From Capsaspora owczarzaki ATCC 30864 (taxonomy: Eukaryota > Opisthokonta > Filasterea): a stretch of 64,000 nucleotides of DNA. Under the pieces are notes generated by a model. It ran no database searches and was not told the DNA's origin. It saw only the letters and a program-made list of their open reading frames with translations. Numbering within the stretch: the stretch's first letter is position 1; the number at the start of each line of letters is the position of its first letter. The stretch is taken from assembly GCF_000151315.2 (NCBI RefSeq), contig NW_011887307.1, forward strand, positions 562,876 to 626,875, written 5' to 3'. Shown here piece by piece: positions 31,739 through 42,803 of this stretch. The translations under genes and the position numbers were made by a program.

Positions 31739-32647
31739 GGTTTGCTATTTCTTGTTGCTATTTTTGCCTTTGTGTTGCGATTATCTTGTCTCTGTACCAA
31801 ACAAGTCCAAACAAGTCCAAACAAAAGTCAGCGATACCAAATTTTCAATGCATTTTCCAATGGTTTTTTTTTTATTTTTTTTTTTTTTGGTTTTTTTCCA
31901 TTGTCAGATTTTGTTTGTCTGGTTTGCTGTTGCTCGGAATCCCTTGCCCCGCTCCACCGGCCACTTTGACCGATTGCCTGCTTCCTCCTCTCGCCGGAAT
32001 CGCTCGCCATCAGATCAGAAGCAGCTTCTCCCCGCCTCCAGCCCAGCTGACGATGGGATGGTGTTTGGCTGGTTGTGTTTTTCTCCTGCTTCGTCCTTGT
32101 CCTCCTTTCCCTTTCCCTCCTTCATGCTGCTTCGCTGCCGTTTTGGACTTGGGGAATCCGAGCTACCCCTTCAGTAGCCGAAACAAGGCTGGCGGCAATG
32201 TCGGCTGCTGGGCTCGGAATTGGAACGCCCGGAATCGCATGTTCAAGATTTGCAGCACTTGCTTTACTGGGAAATAGACTGACCAAACCTGAACGGACGT
32301 GACTTGGAGTTGGGGATGTGCAGGACCCATTTGGATGGCCATATCACGCGAGCGCTCTTCGATGAAAATGGCATGCGGAATATTAAATACTGGCGGAGGG
32401 TTGGAAGAGATGCCGAGACGCGAGGATTTTGGTTTTCTCCAACCACGACACAAACACGACCGAAGCGATCGCAGCAACCAAAGTCAATCAGCTCAGCAGC
32501 GCAATCCGTGCTGGAAAAGGAACAAAAGGGTGGAAACATTGCGACTCGCAATAAAACACAAATGACGGGGAATTTTTTTTCTTGTTTTCATCAGACAATT
32601 CAAACAAACAAAACAAAAACGGGGGGAGGGAACACTCCAGACAAGAG
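31739..32647. other. Intergenic RapGAP / SmF, no gene seen
   Basis: About 910 bp. It has T runs at 31866-31890 and repeated aacaagtcca words at 31800-31825. Short open stretches in both directions lack recognisable domains. It should contain the RapGAP gene promoter. Confidence 0.4.
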
Positions 32648-33921
32648 TTAACTCTGCATGGCTGCTTGCTCCTCGCCAGCCTTGACATAGAGAACATTGT
32701 TGCATCTGCGAAACGTGGGCGAAGAGCGGATGACAAACACACAAGCAAACAAAAAAAAAAAAAACAAGGACAAACGAAACAGTGAGCCGAGAGAAGCTTT
32801 CGCCATCACCATCACGCAACAACACAGAAGCCGGGTTGGCAGCAGACCGCTAACGTGTCGAATCACACGTCAGGTGGCTGCGCAAACCCCAGATTGCAAT
32901 CCAACTCAACGACCTACCGGATCAAAACCTCGCCAAGTCGGTGTGTTTCTTCGCCATCAACGTGCTCGATCGTGTTGCCAAGCTGCTCGAGCGAATGTGA
33001 AAAGCAACAAGGGAAGCGGAATAAAATGCAAGTGAGCGAACGTGGAGCATCAACACTTCGTGACAAAAGGAAACGGAAGGAAAACAAACAACCCCCCCCC
33101 CAACCAAAGCACGACGACGTCAAAGCTCCCGTGGGTATATAGTTGGCGATGCTCCCAATAAAGTAGAGCATTGTCAGGAACGCGCAAGATCGTGGAGCAA
33201 CAAGATGGTCGAGCGATCGTCCCAAAACTGAGACCAAGCGTCAACTCGCTCTCGCTCTGCTGTTCGCTTGAGACGCCAGCTTGCCCATACTTTATTCCCA
33301 CGCGATGTGTCGCAGTATCAGGACGCGGATGAGGGTTGGCGTTTCCAATGGATCAAACGCACAACGACGAACGACGATCGTCCATCCGCCCAACTTTCTC
33401 TCGCTCGCTCATGCACCCGCGTCCAATTCCCCAATCCATCCATTCAAGTCGAGATGTGCCCCCCTCGCCCCCTCGATGCTGCGCGACAGTCACCCAAACA
33501 GCAGAGAAACGAAAGGCGACAAAGAAGAAGGAAAAAAAAAGCCAAAATCTCTCTCTTTCGCTCTCAGCCTCAACGGCTCAAGCTCAGTGCGGCACTGTGC
33601 ATCGCCAGCAAGATCGCGGCTGGTTGGGCACAACGCGGGGGTGCGGAGAGCAGGAGGCAAGGAAGGGGAGATGTTCGGCAGACCTGCAAGTTCATGTAGC
33701 CGTCGCTCGCGAGCAGAGTGCCATGGTACTCTTGGCCCCACTTGAGCTTGACGATGATCGGCTTGCCAGAGAGCGATGCCAGGAATGGCTTCGGGTTGAT
33801 TGGGTTGAGTGTGCTCTGTCAAGATGGTTGCACAAGGAGAAAAAAAGGAGGATCAGGGAATGGTGAGATTGTGAGACAGAGAGGGGAAGGAGCAGCATGG
33901 AGAGTTGAGCTCTCTTACCAT
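32648..33921 (-). CDS. SNRPF: Small nuclear ribonucleoprotein F (SmF)
   Basis: SmF is part of the heptameric Sm ring on spliceosomal snRNAs. Exons are 33921-33919 (ATG only, followed by gtaaga), 33815-33684, 32982-32918 and 32705-32648. They give 85 residues; the human protein has 86. The Sm1 motif is seen in [20 protein letters not shown] and [18 protein letters not shown]. The Sm2 motif is in [17 protein letters not shown]. The intron between exons 2 and 3 is about 700 nt, long for this window, and starts with gtctgc. The ATG-only exon was chosen by phase and by the family start. Confidence 0.94.
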
Positions 33922-34243
33922 GACGAAACGAGACTGAGGTGCGTTGCTTTTGTTATTTGCAGAGTGATGGAGGAGATGATGAATCAGGCGAGAGTGTTAT
34001 GATGGGGATTGTTCTACTGCTGGGAGAACGAGATGATGCACAAAAATGAAAAACGAAAGCTCAAATAACAAGTCCAACTTCAAAGGCCCTGAATGCACCC
34101 CATCGCATGCTCAAACAGACATGGAGAAAAGTATCGTATCGAAAATTGTATTCAGGCACAATTTGCCAGACCAAAGACAAAATCCCGATTGCAAAAAAAG
34201 AAGAAAAAATCAACCTTTTTGCTTTGAATCGCGCAATTCAGCT
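33922..34243. other. Intergenic SmF / eS17
   Basis: 322 bp between two minus-strand genes. No gene or clear motif beyond A-rich sequence. Confidence 0.45.
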
Positions 34244-35386
34244 TTAGGCGGTGGCGGTGGGGGCAGCGGCAGCGGGGGCAGCGGCAGCAGCGGCGGGGGC
34301 AGCGTTGTGGTGAGTGTTGCGGGGGCGACGCTCGCGGTAGGCAGGGGCCGAAGCGGAGATGGCGTGAGCAGAGACAGCGACGCGGGGAAGGCTGCCAAAG
34401 TTCATCTCGCGGAGCATGGCTTGGGTGTCGGCGTCGACCTCGATGGTGTCGAGATCGATGGCCGATCGCTCGGGGACGAAGTTGTCGCGGCGCTCGCGCT
34501 CCTCCTCCTGGAGCTTGATGGAAATGCCACTGCATGTTGCAAAAAGGAAAGAGGAAAAAAGCAATCCAACGGGTCAGAACATGCAAAGATAACACGAAAC
34601 AAAAGAACAGAGGCGTCTTCTCGCTGCTCGAATAGCACATAGTGGAAAAGAAGAAGAAAAAAAAAGGAGGCAGAGCGCCACGAGCGAACCAAAGCGAGGG
34701 AGCAGGGAAAAAAAAAAAAAAACTTTGCCTCAGCTCCAAAAATCAAAGCGACGACTCACCGGACGGGGCCACGCTGGATGCGCTTCATGAGGTGGGTCAC
34801 GAAGCCGGCAATCTTGTTGCGGAGCGGCTTGGTGGGGATGATGGCGATCTCATTGACCACTCGCTTGTTGGTGTGGAAGTCAAGAGTGAGGCGGGGGTAG
34901 TACTTCTCGATGATGACCCGCGAGGCCTTCTTGACGGTCTTAGTGCGAACGCGACCCTGTACAACGATTCAGTCAAGTCCGCCAGAAGGGGGGGGGTGAG
35001 TCCGCGAGCAAGGCGCGAGAAGGAGGGGAACAAGAGCCAAAAAAAAAAAAAAAAAACGGTCCCGCGTCTGTTGCTGCTGTTTCTCGACACAAAGAGCTGC
35101 TGTACGACCGCCTGGAGGTGGCTCGGACGTGAGTTGGGCAGCCCAACAGTCCCTGGCGATCGAGCGGGACGATCAAAGCGGCACTGGAGAGCCGAGAGGG
35201 CTGTCGACGAGCTGAAAACCCGGGCCAAAACGCAATCCGCCAACACTCTTCCCCCTCGACCGGTCGCCTTTCGACCGCCGCCTCCACGATTCCGCTGCCC
35301 CTTCCGCCCCGATGCTGTGCGAATCCGCTGTAGTATGTCGTTCTGTATCGGATTGAGTCGTCCCGAGGGGAGGGTGCACCTACCAT
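34244..35386 (-). CDS. RPS17: Ribosomal protein eS17
   Basis: eS17 is a 40S ribosomal subunit protein. Exons are 35386-35384 (ATG only, followed by gtaggt), 34956-34760 and 34529-34244, giving 161 residues. Family motifs include [79 protein letters not shown] and MNFGSLPRV. The C-terminal tail is longer than in animals (135 residues in human) and ends in an Ala/Pro run encoded by GCN repeats. The ATG-only first exon is also common in ribosomal protein genes of other eukaryotes. Confidence 0.96.
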
Positions 35387-35412
35387 GTTGTGCTAGGAAG
35401 AGAGAGAGAACG
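35387..35412 (-). promoter_or_regulatory. CT tract just upstream of eS17 ATG
   Basis: On the transcript strand a ctctctctcttcc run ends about 10 nt before the ATG. It could be a TOP-like pyrimidine leader or the 3' end of a leader intron, since ttcctag is also present. Confidence 0.3.
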
Positions 35413-35992
35413 AGCAACCCAAAACGATCAGCAAAACATTTCGAGTTTTTGGATTTTGATTTTTTTTTTTTTTTTTCGTTCATCATTGGACTTTGCATTG
35501 AATTTCAAAGCGAGCTGTTTTTCTCGGCTCCTGTTCGGTCCTTCAAGCGCGCAGCCATCACCATAAATCTTGCGAACGGTGGATGAAGCTCTGAGCTGGT
35601 TATTACTCGACCGACCGGTGTTGAGCTTGGCCATTCTTCCCGTCGTTGCTCAGCGTTCAATTGAGCTGCGTATTGACGGATCCATCATGGCGCGTACATC
35701 TAGGGACGCGAATTAACTTGCGTAGGAGCCCAGGATGGAGGAGAGGAGCGGAGGGAATTTGCCAAATTGGGCGCATCTCAGCAGCTCAGCGTTGACAGGT
35801 CCAACTTTGGCTGTTCCGATTGCAGGCGCCCTCCCCTCTCCCACCTGCTCCTTTCCCTGCCACAGCTATCTTCCATCCACACTCACAATTCTCTCCTTGC
35901 GCGACCAAGTCAAGTCGGGAGATGCTGAGGATGGATTGATGACAAGGAAAAGCCTCACTCCTCTTCTTCCTCAGCGTTCAGACCCCCGAATC
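35413..35992. promoter_or_regulatory. Divergent spacer eS17 / NOL8
   Basis: About 580 bp. A T run lies at 35459-35476. In-frame ATGs for NOL8 exist upstream at 35735 and 35939, so part of this stretch might be coding. Confidence 0.4.
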
Positions 35993-38900
35993 ATGCCATT
36001 CGGCGGACCTCTATCGCAGGGGCCGCCTGCCCAGCGACGCAAGCGCCACCAACCCAAGCGCAAGTACGCAGGCGAGGCCAAGCGCGAAGGGCTGCGACTG
36101 GCTGCGATCGCTGCAGCTGCCCCGGCTCCAATCCCGCCAACGCAAGTCCAGGCCCGCCGGCTCTATGTGGGCGGCCTGCCGCTCGAGGTGTCCGAGCACG
36201 ACGTGCAGGAGCGCTTCAAGTCGTTTGGCGCAGTGAAGGCCGTCCAGCTCATCCGCGACCACGAGACTGGTAAGGCAGCAGCACACCAGGCGAAAAAAGC
36301 ACATGGACGCTAGCCGACAGCGTCCACCTTCGCTCACCACCACCTCAACCTGGCATCAAAGCCCCAACGAACAACTTGAGTCTGAATTCACATTCACTCG
36401 ATATGCTCGATTGCTGCGTTTTGGCGTTTTGGGGTGGGAGGTGGATTTGGCCGAGTTCTAAGCTCACCCTTTTTGCCTACCTTTGGTTTGTTTCACGCTT
36501 ACATGCATGGATGTGATATATTCGTCTGTGTGCGTGTGTGTGCCTCGACAGGTGAGTCGCGAGGATTTGCCTACCTCGACGTGGATTACACCGAAAACAG
36601 CTTGAAAAAGTGCATGAGCGTCTACGCAAACGCGCGGTGGAAGGGCAAACTCGTCCGAGTGCAGCTCGCCAAGGAGAGCGTCCTGGTGCGCCTTCAACGA
36701 GAGCGCGAGGAGGCCCAGGCACTGAAATCTGCCTTGAAGACTGGCGGAAGTGCGGCTGTGGCAAAGCTTTTGCGCGCTCAAGCCGCAAAACTCAAGTCTC
36801 CCGCTGCTGCTGCGCTTGCCAAGGCTCGCGGCGCGCCCTCTCGCGCGTTCAAGCAGCGTGCCGCAAACCCGCGAATGCGCATCAAGCCGCCGAGTCCATT
36901 AAATCGTGTTACGTCCAAGTCCATCACAATAGCCAAGTTTGTGCGCCCAAAGTACGGGGTAGCGCAGCACCGTCCCTCGGACATTTTCTGCTCGGCCCGC
37001 GCAATCAAGTCGCTGGTGCGCCAATTACAACTCAACGGCCTGCCCATCATGGGTTTGGCGAGTGTTCCATTCCGTCCGCCCGCTTCCGAGGAAGAGCTCA
37101 AGACGCGCACCAAAAGCAAGGTTGGTTTTTGCGGTTGCTTTTTGCGATTGGTTTTTGCGGTTGCTCTTGGTTTCGCGTGCTTCTTCTCGGGCCTCGTCTC
37201 AATGGTGTGGATTTTTTTTGATCTTATGCCTGCGTTTGCGTTGACAGGGCTGGATTGCGGGCAAGTATGGCCGCATGATGACAATTTTCCGAATCCGAAG
37301 ACGTGATGGCCAAAAGGTACCTTGTGGTTTGATATCTCTGCATACGACAGTTGGAAAGCTGGATGAGTTTATTCACGGAGGCTTTTGGTGGGATTTTGCC
37401 CCGGTTGCTCTCTGGCTCCGTAGATTATCAAAGTCAACCCGGCAAAAACACAGCACCAACTGAAAGTATTCAAAGACGAAGAGCTCTTCACAGCGCCAGT
37501 CATAGTAACAGAAAAGCAACGAGAGCGCATTGTGTCGCAGCAAAAGCAAGTCATGTCGTCGCTCCAGGCTCCACCGCCAGTACCGGCGGCCGCTCCCGAG
37601 CGCGAAGAGCTGAGTGAAGTTAAGGTAGGGGATGTCGAACGAACCGAAATCTGCCGCTCGAACAAGAAGAAATTTTTGTGCTCACATTCCTGATTCTTCT
37701 ACACTCAACTTGCACAGAGTCGAGCAAAGGAAAAAGCCCTCAAGAACGCTCAACGCAACATTGATGAAGACGATGGCGATTTCTGGGATAAGCTCCGAGC
37801 AGGCAAGCAGCCCGCTCCGGACCAAGTCCCTGCTGTTGTTGCTGCTGCTGCTGCAAGCGCGGCTGCGCCCATTCAGCCCACGAAACGTGGGGCGACCGAA
37901 CCGCCAACAGCGGCTGTTGATGTGGCTCCCAAGAAGGCGAAACTGTGGTTTGAGGATGACTCGGACGACGAGGACAATGATGCTCGCAAAAAGCAGGCTC
38001 GCAAGGCCAAGACACCATCCCAACCGTTTGGCGAATTCGACAGCGGATTGTCAGTCGAGCCTTTGGCGTCCCACCACCAGGGTATTGCGGCGTCGTCGCG
38101 TGATACGAGCAAGTCTCGTGTGCCCGAGGATGACACGCAATCGGAGACCAGGAAGGTCCGCGCCTCGGCGTGGCTCGGCTCTGATGACGAGGACGATGAC
38201 AACAGCCATAAGGGTTTGCTGGGTAACGATGCGGATGAGGCTTTCGGGGTGCGAAAGGCTTTCGAAGGCGCCAAAGGGCAGGAAATGCTGCAATTGCAAC
38301 GCAAGATTGGCTCCGATCCTCGGTTCCGCCTCGATGATCGATTCGCTGTTAATTTTGGAGAGGCTTCGCATGAACAAGAAAGCGATGACAACCAAGACAT
38401 TGCCTCTCAACAGCAGGATCCCGAAGAAATCAATCTGCAGCGCGAGAAGGACCTGGCGATGGCCGTGCTTCGCTCCATTGTCCCGCAAGCTGCGCCAACC
38501 AGCAAGGCGGCTTTCGTGGCGGCAGCTGTGGCATCGTTGACGCCCTTCGCCGGTGCGCCAGCGCAGCGATCGAAAAACTACTTTCCCGATATTGCCACAA
38601 TCCGGTACGATCCCAAGCGTGCGGACTCGCAGCGCTTTGAGCTTGGCTTTGGCCGCGACGAAGCTGCCGAGAAGGACGAGAACAGCAACCGAAAGACGAA
38701 ACTGTCGACCAGAGCGGGAGATTATGACGACGACGATGATGACGACGACCACGACGACGACCGCGACGACGACCGCGACAATAAGAAAACCGCTCCTCAA
38801 TCAGTGTCGAGCAAGGCCGTGGCCCCAGCAAAGTCCCAGTCGGCCGAAATCGAGAACAGCAAGGGCTTGGCTGCGCTTGTCAACAACGAACGGTTTGTCA

Positions 38901-39529
38901 ATGTTAAGACCTCTCTCGCTGGACTGTTTGGCGCTGGGCCCGCCACATTCAACTTGTTCGGAGGATCGGCTGCTACTGCTGCTGCCGCTGCTGCTTCTTC
39001 TACTACTGCTCCTTCCAACGGCAATAATGACACCGCCCCAGGTGCTGAAACATTCAAGTTTGGGTTTTCTGCACCCACCTCGGACGACGCCGATCATGCA
39101 GACCAAGTGCCAGACGCAGACGCCGAAGCGGCATCCTTCCTGAAAGCCGCCCCAGTTAGCTTTTTCTTCCTGCACACTGGAACGCGACAGGATCGATTGC
39201 TAGCGCTGCAGCGCGAACTTGCCCAGCGGGCGTCCCTGCCCACCAACGACGCCTCTGCGCCCGCGCTTGCGACTGGATCCAAGCTGAAGCAAGCCTCCGC
39301 GCAAGGAGTGCCCACCCAGGTCTTCATGAAACATGGCGACGACGCAACCATTGCAGAACAGTGGAAAGCTGCCCGTGGCAATCTCATCAAGGATTACAAG
39401 AGCAAACGCAAGACCTCCGTGCGTCGGCAAGCAAAGTCAACGCTGCGCCATGGGTCTGCTGCTTTTGCCACGACTGCCGGGGTCGGAAAGCGTCGGCCGA
39501 ACCACAAAGCACACGGACGCAAGCCATAG
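35993..39529 (+). CDS. NOL8: Nucleolar protein 8 (NOL8-like)
   Basis: NOL8 is an RRM-containing nucleolar protein linked to ribosome biogenesis. Exons 35993-36269, 36552-37120, 37248-37316, 37424-37624 and 37718-39529 give 975 residues. The N-terminus is basic (RRKRHQPKRKYAGEAKREG). The RRM covers about residues 52-133, with RNP2-like LYVGGL and RNP1-like RGFAYLDV. The family C-terminal part has KAKLWFEDDSDDEDN, MLQLQRKIGSDPRFRLDDRF, and FFFLHTGTRQDRL near the end, then a basic tail. Acidic and Ala/Ser runs lie between. The start at 35993 (MPFGGPLSQG) is preferred; two upstream in-frame ATGs would add up to 86 residues that look non-conserved. Confidence 0.85.
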
Positions 39530-39696
39530 ACTATTTCATGTTCAACGAAATGGTTTGTGAAAGTTGCTAAAAGGTGTTATTGTTTTTTTAATCTTTATTT
39601 GGAATGTTGCTCTTTCCTTCCTTCCTTCGTTTCTTTTCACCCCCCCCCCTTTGCCTTTCTCCCACGCTCTGTTAACGAATAGCAAAATTCAACGAC
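39530..39696. other. Convergent spacer NOL8 / ZnF-NB-ARC
   Basis: 167 bp with a C run near 39640. It holds two 3' ends only. Confidence 0.5.
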
Positions 39697-42600
39697 CTAC
39701 AGTGGTTCGATCTTGTGTGGCGTGTGTGCAAAGCTACACGGCTGTTCCAAAGCATTTGAATCGGCGGAATCGCGAGGGGCGAGCGATGGAGGCAAAGTGG
39801 CCAGATAAGCACCAAGTTGGATCAGTGTGAGTGGTGACCGCTGGTGCGGATGCTGAAGCTGTTCGGTGACATAATCTGTAAGTTCCTTGGTGCGGCTGCA
39901 TTGAGCAAGTACGAGCTCGAGCGCGTCGTCCATTGGCAAGACATCCAACGGTACTGCAGCGGTTGTCGCAGACCACTCGGCCTCTCGAGTTGTGATGAGA
40001 ACGACACCGCCCTTTTTGGGAAACGGAGGCAGCGGGATGGAATGACTGGCATTGTCAACGATCAGCAGAAAAGGACCCGAGCGTTCAAGCTTGGCGTTGA
40101 CCATGGAAGCCAAATCTTGCAGCTGCGTGTCCGCAAACACGTCTAGCGCGAGCGCTTCGGCAAGTTTGTGATAGCTGCTGAGAATCGAGTCTGGGGAATC
40201 ACCCCTCACCCACCCCACAAACTCCCAAGCCGCAGAATTCTGGTACGCGTACGCAACAGCGAGCTGGGTTTTGCCAATTCCCTTGCGACCCAATATTGCG
40301 CAAACGCGTATGGAATCGTCTGGTCCGAACGGGGCCAGCGAGGAGAGTTGACCAAGTTCGCTCTTGCGGCCCTGAAACAGTTCGTTTTTCGCGGGTGTGT
40401 CCCAGTACCTCGCCGAGCGAACGGTGGAAGGCGGAAACCGTGCGTCCGCAAGCTGTAGCAGCGAAGAAATGTAGTCGATGACATGGCGAAGGAATGCGTC
40501 TTTGTCGTGCGTCAGAAAGTCGGACGCTGCTCGAGCCAAACGACAAAAATGCAGCATAGCACACAGAGGTGGAGTAAGTCGGATGAGAAGTTAGCTACTC
40601 GAAAATCGTCAATAGCAACTCTCGCTTTCATTTTTTTCTTACCGCGCGAATCAGAGCGCGAATCAGAGCGCGAAGTGGGGCGCGAATCAGAGCGCGAGGT
40701 AGGGCGGGAATGAGAGCGACGCTCGTTCGCCTTAGTGGAGCGAAACTGATACGCCATTCGACCACGCGCTTTGGGAGTATAGACCACTCCGGTTCGCAGT
40801 TGAAAGGTGTCGTCGAAACGACCACCCCACACGATCGAATCTCGGTCGAAGCAAAGCGTCTCGGAAATTGGGGTCTCGGAAATTTGGGGCAGTGCGTGCG
40901 CCAGCAAGGGCTTAAAATCGTGTGAGAAATGCATGTCATGACTGGCTAGGCTGAGTTCAAGCTTATGCGGCTGAGGAAGCGGCGAGCACATTTTTTCTGC
41001 GGCACGTTCGTCGGTCGTGCAACTCTCGCTTGGCGCTGCAGCTGAGCTGCTGAGCGGTTGTTCGTGACCATGACTGAGAGGCGTGGGTCCCAATGGGAGC
41101 GGCGACTCTGTGGGTCGTGGAAGCAACTCAGCGTTATTGTAAACCAAAGACGGTTCGGGTTTAAAGCTGTTGGTGATGGTGGGACCCGTCGTGGCAACTG
41201 CAAGATCGTTCTGCGAGACGGACAGAACCGCGGGCGCAGCAGCGGACGCCGTCGCCTCTTCGCTTTGAACAATCCATTGCTCGGTTCGCTCCTCCGAGAG
41301 ACTGCGCTGATACGATTGAGAAGCGGTCTGTTGGACGCGAGGCACTTTGTTGAATGTCGCAGCTAGGTCCTCTTCTGCAGCACGCTTGCGACTCGATCCT
41401 GCCAGCGGCGACGAAAGAGAGGCTAGGGGAAGCACGGGCTGAGGCATCGCCAAAGTGTTGACGTCTGGGTGCGCTACTTCTTGCTGCTGTGCAATAGTTA
41501 CAGCCACACTCGGAGCCGATTCGGAGCCAGTCGAGGCCAAGGGTGCAAGTCGCGCCTTGAGCTTTGAGCCACTTTTCGAACTGCTGGCACGCTTCTTTGG
41601 TGCCTGCTCGAAGCGCGTCTGCTGGCTCTGCCACATCCGCAAGCGCGATTTGTTCGACTCGGAGATAAACCACGCATCCCACTGCTCGACGGTGGTCGCA
41701 TGCAAGCCCGCGCCGGTGAGATCCGAGGGCACGTTGACAGCGTTCATGCAGTTGAGCAGAAAGGAAGTGTGTGGCGCGTCCCAGTGCAGCATTCCGCGTT
41801 TCGGGATGCAAAGACCAATGTGATCGTAGAGGTCATTCTTGAATCGAGAGCTGTGGCCGCAGAAGCAGTTGAAAGGACGGTAGTTGGAGTGCGACTGAAC
41901 GTGCCTGATGAAATTCTTGCGTTCGTTGGAGGTCTTGGTGCAGCCGTCCCACGGGCAGACAAACCGAGCGTCTGGTTTGGTGCGGCGAATCACTTTTAGG
42001 GCAACTTCGCGGAGCTTGACAAACATGGCGTCTGCGGTCAAGCCACGAAACGAGCTGTCGTCGTAGGTCGGCACGTCGTTGGAGCTGACTGCGGCATGAG
42101 AATCGTGCTCGCCCGCTTCCGAGTAGCTGGAGAATGTGGCGTCGGTCTCGAGTGGCGTCTGTACCAAATGCGAGGCGGGCCGTGTGGGTGGTTGCGTCCA
42201 AGGAACATTGGAATTCGGGAGCTGCATGGCACTTTTTGGCGCCTCGAGCTCTCGAGCGTCGGAGTGGGTGTAGCTGGTGTCGATCTCGTTGTCATCGCTT
42301 TGACTCGATTCACTCGAGCGGTCGCTTGCTTCATCCAAATTGGGATTCTCGGCAATCCGTTCCAATGTCGATGGAATGTTATCACCTTCCGATTGACGTA
42401 GATGAGCGCTTGCCCCTGGGACTGGGCCACGGCTCGCGTCAGGCTCACTGCGATACACCAATGGGCCATTGCCAGCAGCAAAGACGCGACTTGCGATGGG
42501 ATCGAGCTGGTGGGTCCAGGGGCTTGATCGGGACCAGAAGGTCAACATCAGCTCCGCCGCTGCCACGTCCGCCTGAAGCACCGCCGGTGGCTTGGGAATG

Positions 42601-42803
42601 AGCTTGACTGGCATCAAGAGCTCGGCAGCAGCGGTGGCGGACGCCTGTCGTCGGGAAACAGAAGCAGGCTTCGTTGTCACGATTGGAAAGCGATGGTATT
42701 CACGCCCTCCAGCAGCAAGAGCCGGGTTTCCCGCCGCCGCGGCAAACGTGGTCTTGTCCATTGGGCAGTGAAACGTAAACGTCTTGGTCGCAGGGCTGCT
42801 CAT
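39697..42803 (-). CDS. C2H2 zinc finger-NB-ARC ATPase fusion
   Basis: An unfamiliar architecture. Two exons, 42803-40643 and 40526-39697, join in frame (GAT TCG CGC G|gtaaga ... cag|CG TCC GAC) and give 996 residues. Around residues 283-332 are two zinc fingers. The first is C2H2, C-x4-C-x12-H-x3-H, in CPWDGCTKTSNERKNFIRH. The second is C-x-C-x12-H-x3-C, starting CFCGHSSRF. Around 700-720 is a short Arg-Ser-Asp repeat. The second exon is an NB-ARC-type P-loop ATPase: Walker A GRKGIGKTQLAVAYAY (near residue 800), Walker B FLLIVDNA, then VVLITTRE and LDVLPMDDALELVL. No TPR, WD or LRR sensor follows. It could be a STAND regulator that binds DNA. A start upstream of 42803 in the same frame is possible. 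Confidence 0.72.
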
